From Verrucomicrobiales bacterium (lineage in GTDB: Bacteria; Verrucomicrobiota; Verrucomicrobiia; Verrucomicrobiales; DEV007), in contig JAKISY010000008.1 of the NCBI GenBank assembly GCA_021648365.1, positions 16,108 to 80,107 on the forward strand: a stretch of 64,000 nt of DNA, in the 5' to 3' direction. This document shows, piece after piece, positions 61,056 to 64,000 of this stretch (positions are counted from its first letter, which is position 1; every line of letters begins with the position of its first letter). The notes beneath the pieces were generated by a model. The model was not told where the DNA came from. It saw only the letters and a list, made by a program, of their open reading frames with translations, and did no database searches. A program made the translations under genes and the position numbers.

Positions 61056-61565
61056 TTGGAGACATTGATTTTAGGACGCGAGCTAATAAGGCAAGAGCAT
61101 TGGGCGGAAGCTAATGAACAGTTTGAAATAATCAGTAAAAATAAGAAATGGCTAAGTCGGGAGGAGCGGGCGGAGTCTAACTTCCTGTATGGTTATTCAT
61201 TGGAAAAACTGGGCAAACTGGACAAAGCAACAACGGTATGCAATGCGGTTCTCGCTGTATATGGGTTCTATGCTGAGTGGTCATGCCAGTCGTTGGAGCG
61301 GGGTTTCAATTTGGCTTTCCAAACGAAAGATCATGAGAAAAAAATCAAAGCTTACTCCAATCTTAAGAAGCAGCTATATAGATTCCAAATGATTGAGGCT
61401 TCGGAAGACCCCTCCGGAGCTATCACGCGTATGCGCAAGCGTCATCATACAGTTAAGAATGAATTGGGTATTACAGCTGAAGAAGACGCGGCGATTGATC
61501 TAAGTTTGGGCATTAGACCGGAAGACAGGAAAAATGCACAGGAGAATGAGAAAATAAATAAATAA
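61056..61565 (+). CDS. TPR-like protein, 5' end replaced by the IS
   Basis: A 169-aa frame from TTG at 61056. The open frame goes back through the IS right end to 60987 without an ATG, so the true N-terminus was probably removed by the insertion. The remainder is helical with Ala/Glu/Lys-rich repeats (Trp-Ala-Glu-Ala-Asn-Glu-Gln-Phe-Glu-Ile, then Phe-Leu-Tyr-Gly-Tyr-Ser-Leu-Glu-Lys-Leu-Gly-Lys), TPR-like. Probably an incomplete gene. Confidence 0.5.
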   Translation: METLILGRELIRQEHWAEANEQFEIISKNKKWLSREERAESNFLYGYSLEKLGKLDKATTVCNAVLAVYGFYAEWSCQSLERGFNLAFQTKDHEKKIKAYSNLKKQLYRFQMIEASEDPSGAITRMRKRHHTVKNELGITAEEDAAIDLSLGIRPEDRKNAQENEKINK

Positions 61566-61570
61566 AGGTG

Positions 61571-61646
61571 GTGGCAAGCGCGACAATTGATAACACTTCG
61601 CTAAGCTCTGTAACATTGACCCCGCGCCGCCACACCAGATAACGTT
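61571..61646 (+). repeat. Cassette-boundary site 1 (attC-like)
   Basis: Two paired boxes: 61571-61575 with 61629-61633 (5 bp), and 61578-61582 with 61623-61627 (5 bp), separated by 2-nt and 1-nt spacers, so one extra unpaired base as in attC hairpins. The site ends in GTT (61644-61646), after which the PIN cassette begins. Canonical GTTRRRY is not met (GTTCTGC). Confidence 0.45.
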
Positions 61647-61708
61647 CTGCTGAAAAGGATCTGCCCGTTTCCTTCTTGAATACTTCCTTTATTGGTTGAA
61701 TATAGGGT

Positions 61709-62182
61709 GTGCGAGTTTACATCGAAACGACGATTCCAAGCTACCTGACTTCGTGGCCATCTCCGAAAGTTGTCCATGCAGGGCATCAGATCTCGACCCG
61801 TGATTGGTGGGAAAATCATCGTGAAGCATTTGATCTGTTTACTTCGCTGGTCACCCACCAAGAAGCGAGTAGTGGTGACTCCGATGCGGCACAACGACGA
61901 ATGCATTCATTGGAAGGAATCCCTTTATTGGCAATTACCCCTGAGTGTGAATCGATTGCCCAGTCGATTCTTGCTGCTGGCGTTATTCCTGCGAAGGCGG
62001 ATCGTGACGCGTTACACATCGGAGTCGCAACCTTCCACTCCATGAATGTTCTCCTGACATGGAATATCCGTCATATCGCGAACGCTACGATTCGTCAAGA
62101 ACTGCGTGAATTGATTGCTTCATTGGGGTATTCTCTCCCAACGATCTGTACGCCAGAAGAACTTTTACCACAATCACTATGA
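61709..62182 (+). CDS. PIN-domain toxin (first gene of a toxin-antitoxin cassette)
   Basis: A 157-aa protein from GTG. It opens Val-Tyr-Ile-Glu-Thr-Thr-Ile-Pro-Ser-Tyr, the PIN start in which the first acid is Glu, and has Lys-Ala-Asp-Arg-Asp-Ala-Leu-His-Ile-Gly near 111, followed by Leu-Leu-Thr-Trp-Asn-Ile-Arg-His-Ile-Ala-Asn, typical of this PIN subfamily. It overlaps the downstream antitoxin-like gene by 4 bp. The toxin-first order is unusual for VapBC but known for this subfamily. Confidence 0.85.
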   Translation: MRVYIETTIPSYLTSWPSPKVVHAGHQISTRDWWENHREAFDLFTSLVTHQEASSGDSDAAQRRMHSLEGIPLLAITPECESIAQSILAAGVIPAKADRDALHIGVATFHSMNVLLTWNIRHIANATIRQELRELIASLGYSLPTICTPEELLPQSL

Positions 62183-62397
62183 CCGAAACAACCACAGATG
62201 AGATTCTTGCTGAAGTTTGGAATGCCAAGGATTCTCTATCCGCGAAGTTTGGGCACAATTTGGCAGCAACCTGTAGATCACTCTATGCTGAACAGGCAAA
62301 AACCCCAGAGAGATTCGTAAGCTTTGGGGTAACTCGAAAAGCACAACAAGACGCAGCAGAGCAACCCGCTAGCCGCCCCGTAGTTGAAAATAATTGA
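62179..62397 (+). CDS. Putative antitoxin of the PIN cassette
   Basis: A 72-aa protein with Asp-Glu-Ile-Leu-Ala-Glu-Val-Trp-Asn-Ala-Lys and Phe-Gly-His-Asn-Leu, then Phe-Val-Ser-Phe-Gly. Small partners with this pattern occur next to PIN toxins of the same type. Its last 10-12 residues are encoded by the boundary site that follows, so the end of the gene has been set by the recombination site. Overlaps the toxin by 4 bp. Confidence 0.7.
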   Translation: MTETTTDEILAEVWNAKDSLSAKFGHNLAATCRSLYAEQAKTPERFVSFGVTRKAQQDAAEQPASRPVVENN

Positions 62398-62462
62398 AAA
62401 TTTTAACATTAACCTCTGCATCAACACTCGCCCCCGCTAGCGGATTGCCTGTGCTCGATGTT
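62371..62462 (+). repeat. Cassette-boundary site 2 (attC-like)
   Basis: About 92 bp starting in the 3' end of the antitoxin gene (CCGCCCCGTAGTT) and ending GTT at 62460-62462. It forms a CATC/GATG and CAC/GTG two-box hairpin with unpaired bases and a central 10-bp palindrome (CCGCTAGCGG). It shares the AAC...AAC...CCC...GTG...GTT skeleton with sites 3 and 5. Confidence 0.5.
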
Positions 62463-62479
62463 CTGCCTAAAGAAATGAG

Positions 62480-62857
62480 ATGATCATTCAATATGCATTC
62501 CTCGGAACTGGAATTCTTTTTGGAATTTTGGGGCTATTGAAACAAAATACTAAGATTTTATTTTTTGCAATCGCAGTTGGGTTTTGTTTCCTTGGCGTGA
62601 TTACCGCCAGTGTTGGTATTGTCTATGCCGACACATTTGCGATAGTTCATCAAGGTTATGATGAAGATGATGTCTCCGAAGAATTTAAATTGGGAGCAAA
62701 GGAGGCAAGACGCATTGCAACTGAACAACTTCAAATATTTCACATCACAACCATAGGGCTTGGATTTCTACTGATCTTACAGGCACGTCGAAAAACAAAA
62801 CCCACAGAAAAACGGCGTAGACAAAACGGCGTAGACCAAGCCGCTACCCACCCGTAG
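62480..62857 (+). CDS. Small membrane protein of unknown function
   Basis: A 125-aa protein with three hydrophobic helices (about 3-20, 25-50 and 88-105) and a charged loop between them (Asp-Glu-Asp-Asp-Val-Ser-Glu-Glu). No domain recognised. Like the antitoxin gene, its last residues are encoded by the adjacent boundary site. Typical of unknown cassette genes. Confidence 0.75.
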   Translation: MIIQYAFLGTGILFGILGLLKQNTKILFFAIAVGFCFLGVITASVGIVYADTFAIVHQGYDEDDVSEEFKLGAKEARRIATEQLQIFHITTIGLGFLLILQARRKTKPTEKRRRQNGVDQAATHP

Positions 62858-62926
62858 TTATGATTTAACCATCAAACCCTTCGTCAACGCGCGCTCCCAC
62901 TCAGGGATGCGGTGTGACTTGACGTT
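62841..62926 (+). repeat. Cassette-boundary site 3 (attC-like)
   Basis: 86 bp that share at least 60 near-identical bases with site 5, including a TCCCACTCAGGGATGCGG core. The arms CGTCAA and TTGACG pair perfectly; the site ends in GTT (62924-62926). It begins in the 3' end of the small membrane-protein gene. Confidence 0.55.
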
Positions 62927-62954
62927 ATTCCAAAAAATTGACCGCTGAAAGATT

Positions 62955-63575
62955 ATGGACACACAAAATCAAATACTTCGAGTTGGAATCGAAGGCCGAT
63001 GGACAGCTACTGAGATGGCGTCATCGCTAAAAGAGATTAACTTTCTTTATGATCTACGTCTTTATCTCAATGCTATTGAGGAGACTGAGCCATACTTGGA
63101 GGAGATGTCTCATTTTTACCCTCCGTTCCAGCGTTATGGTAAATCGTTTTTATTTGCGCGTTACGCACAACCGCTCCACCAACCTGAAGACCTTAATCGG
63201 AATACGAAAATTATTTTTCCTGAGCATGTCTTGCGTGTTTCACAAATTAAATATGCTTCACCGGGAATTAAAGATTTATTAGGTCTTGAAGGCGTCCTCA
63301 AGGAGGTCAGGCTTTTCATTCAATATTTACTCGACAGAGATCAACAGCGAGAAGCTCAAGAATTAGATAACCAAGGAAAGAGAATTAAGAATGCACGAGA
63401 TTTCGCTAAGCTACGAGTGGAATCAGCTAGAGCAGATAAAGAAATTGAAATGCTATCATCTGATGGTTACGGCGAAATAGTCGAAGACAATACTCGCCAG
63501 TTATCAAGACTCGTGGAAGAGCGTAAAATCGTTTCAATTGAAATGCTTGAAGGCGAACCTAATCAAAAGGAATAA
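62955..63575 (+). CDS. Unknown 206-aa protein
   Basis: A soluble protein starting Asn-Gln-Ile-Leu-Arg-Val-Gly-Ile-Glu-Gly-Arg-Trp-Thr-Ala-Thr-Glu-Met. The first half looks mixed alpha/beta; the second half is a long, charged helical region (about 115-200) that may be a coiled coil. I cannot name the family. It lies 28 bp after site 3 and ahead of site 4, so it fills one cassette. Confidence 0.75.
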   Translation: MDTQNQILRVGIEGRWTATEMASSLKEINFLYDLRLYLNAIEETEPYLEEMSHFYPPFQRYGKSFLFARYAQPLHQPEDLNRNTKIIFPEHVLRVSQIKYASPGIKDLLGLEGVLKEVRLFIQYLLDRDQQREAQELDNQGKRIKNARDFAKLRVESARADKEIEMLSSDGYGEIVEDNTRQLSRLVEERKIVSIEMLEGEPNQKE

Positions 63576-63584
63576 CAAATCATG

Positions 63585-63692
63585 GTAGTCAATCCTCTGC
63601 CCGTTTTGAGTTGAGATTTTATTTTTAATTCGTTACCTTTCCCTGTAAGTCACCCGCACCCTCCGGCAGAGGATCGACTACATTCAACCGTT
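63585..63692 (+). repeat. Cassette-boundary site 4 (attC-like, most symmetric)
   Basis: Two boxes pair perfectly on each side: 63585-63590/63676-63681 (6 bp) and 63593-63601/63665-63673 (9 bp), both with a 2-nt unpaired spacer. An AAC about 8-9 bp outside the left box and GTT (63690-63692) at the same distance outside the right box complete the symmetry. The 63-nt loop has no gene. Confidence 0.55.
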
Positions 63693-63840
63693 CGCTGCAA
63701 AATAAATTGGAGATGGCACGCACAAGGTAGCTCACAGAATCCAGAGTGTTTTTTGGTTATATTTCCCTCAGCAAGCGCACCCGAAATTATACTGCAAACC
63801 GTAAACCAATAGCGAACAAGAGCCAGCACCTAATCCCTGA
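63693..63840. other. Gene-free cassette head
   Basis: About 150 bp with no supportable frame. It begins CGCTGCAAAATAAATTGG, as does the sequence after site 5, so two adjacent units start with the same 60-odd bases. Confidence 0.5.
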
Positions 63841-63932
63841 GCCGCCCCGTAGTTATGATTCACTCTAATTTTAACCATCAAACATTTCGGCAACGCGCGC
63901 TCCCACTCAGGGATGCGGTGTGACTTGACGTT
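63841..63932 (+). repeat. Cassette-boundary site 5 (attC-like)
   Basis: 92 bp closely matching site 3 from its Pro-encoding CCGTAGTTATG start to the GTT end (63930-63932). The arm CGGCAA pairs with TTGACG with one mismatch. The following 68 bp to the window end repeat the head of the previous gene-free unit. Confidence 0.55.
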
Positions 63933-64000
63933 CGCTGCAAAATAAATTGGAGATGGAACGCATAAGCTAGCTCACAGAATACAGATTTTTCAGAGTGTGG
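63933..64000. repeat. Direct repeat of cassette head, window end
   Basis: It matches 63693-63750 except for a handful of substitutions, then runs off the window. The shared start exactly after GTT on both occasions argues for a recombination boundary there. Confidence 0.6.

Noticed and set aside
61500..64000. Calling the array a proven chromosomal integron
   Set aside because: No IntI gene is visible and the sites lack canonical RYYYAAC and GTTRRRY boxes, so I kept it as a candidate only.
1..64000. CRISPR array
   Set aside because: No set of regularly spaced short direct repeats with unique spacers is present; the repeats at the right end are spaced by whole genes.

Overview
The window reads as a chromosomal segment of a free-living, probably marine, Gram-negative bacterium. 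The gene content suggests the Verrucomicrobiota: ExbB/ExbD next to a TPR protein, a monomeric NADP-isocitrate dehydrogenase, a MoxR/DUF58/DUF4381/BatABCD cluster, secreted sulfatases and beta-propellers, and pRiA4b-ORF3 and RHS proteins. This placement is inferred from gene families and style, not from a marker-gene comparison. Almost all of the first 39 kb is coded on the minus strand.

Layout. 1-3.5 kb: energy-transducing ExbB/ExbD and a large exported TPR protein that runs off the left edge. 3.7-10.6 kb: housekeeping genes (membrane HD phosphohydrolase, ssb, rpsF, pth, rplY, prs, gmhA, a LolA-like carrier). 10.7-19.7 kb: an envelope-lipid module made of an MsbA-like ABC transporter, a glycosyltransferase-methyltransferase fusion, and a six-gene minus-strand operon (two small exported proteins, MMPL exporter, lipid A-type acyltransferase, unknown membrane protein, polysaccharide deacetylase). 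Its parts match the transport and tailoring half of aryl-polyene/flexirubin-type clusters, but no ketosynthase or ACP gene is present. 19.9-24.5 kb: CBS protein, icd, and a BNR-4 propeller that may be a polysaccharide lyase. 24.5-31.3 kb: the Bat/MoxR operon, interrupted by a GxxExxY remnant. 31.4-36.4 kb: antitoxin with a deleted VapC, HAD phosphatase, sulfatase, pRiA4b-ORF3 protein. 36.5-40.2 kb: CDGSH-glutamate synthase fusion, DoxX, pirin and a divergent LysR regulator. 40.3-55.8 kb: TPM-domain pair, lipoprotein hydrolase, methyltransferase, UbiA prenyltransferase, hydrolases (one with its catalytic core deleted), a fused and broken YeeE pair, outer-membrane channel-like protein, VapBC, esterase, pseudopilin and RNase R.

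56-64 kb is a different landscape. It is richer in A+T and full of fragments: two RHS C-terminal tips, each followed by a small lipoprotein (candidate toxin/immunity modules), remnants of an ExeA-like ATPase, a tyrosine recombinase and a RAYT transposase, and a complete ISL3-family insertion sequence. The last 2.4 kb holds short same-direction genes (a toxin-first PIN module, a small membrane protein, an unknown 206-aa protein) separated by 60-110 bp hairpin-forming sites that each end in GTT. These sites share sequence or architecture and resemble an integron-type cassette array with non-canonical sites. This is the most interesting candidate for an undescribed system here. Several other genes show clean internal deletions, so the segment records repeated small-deletion decay.
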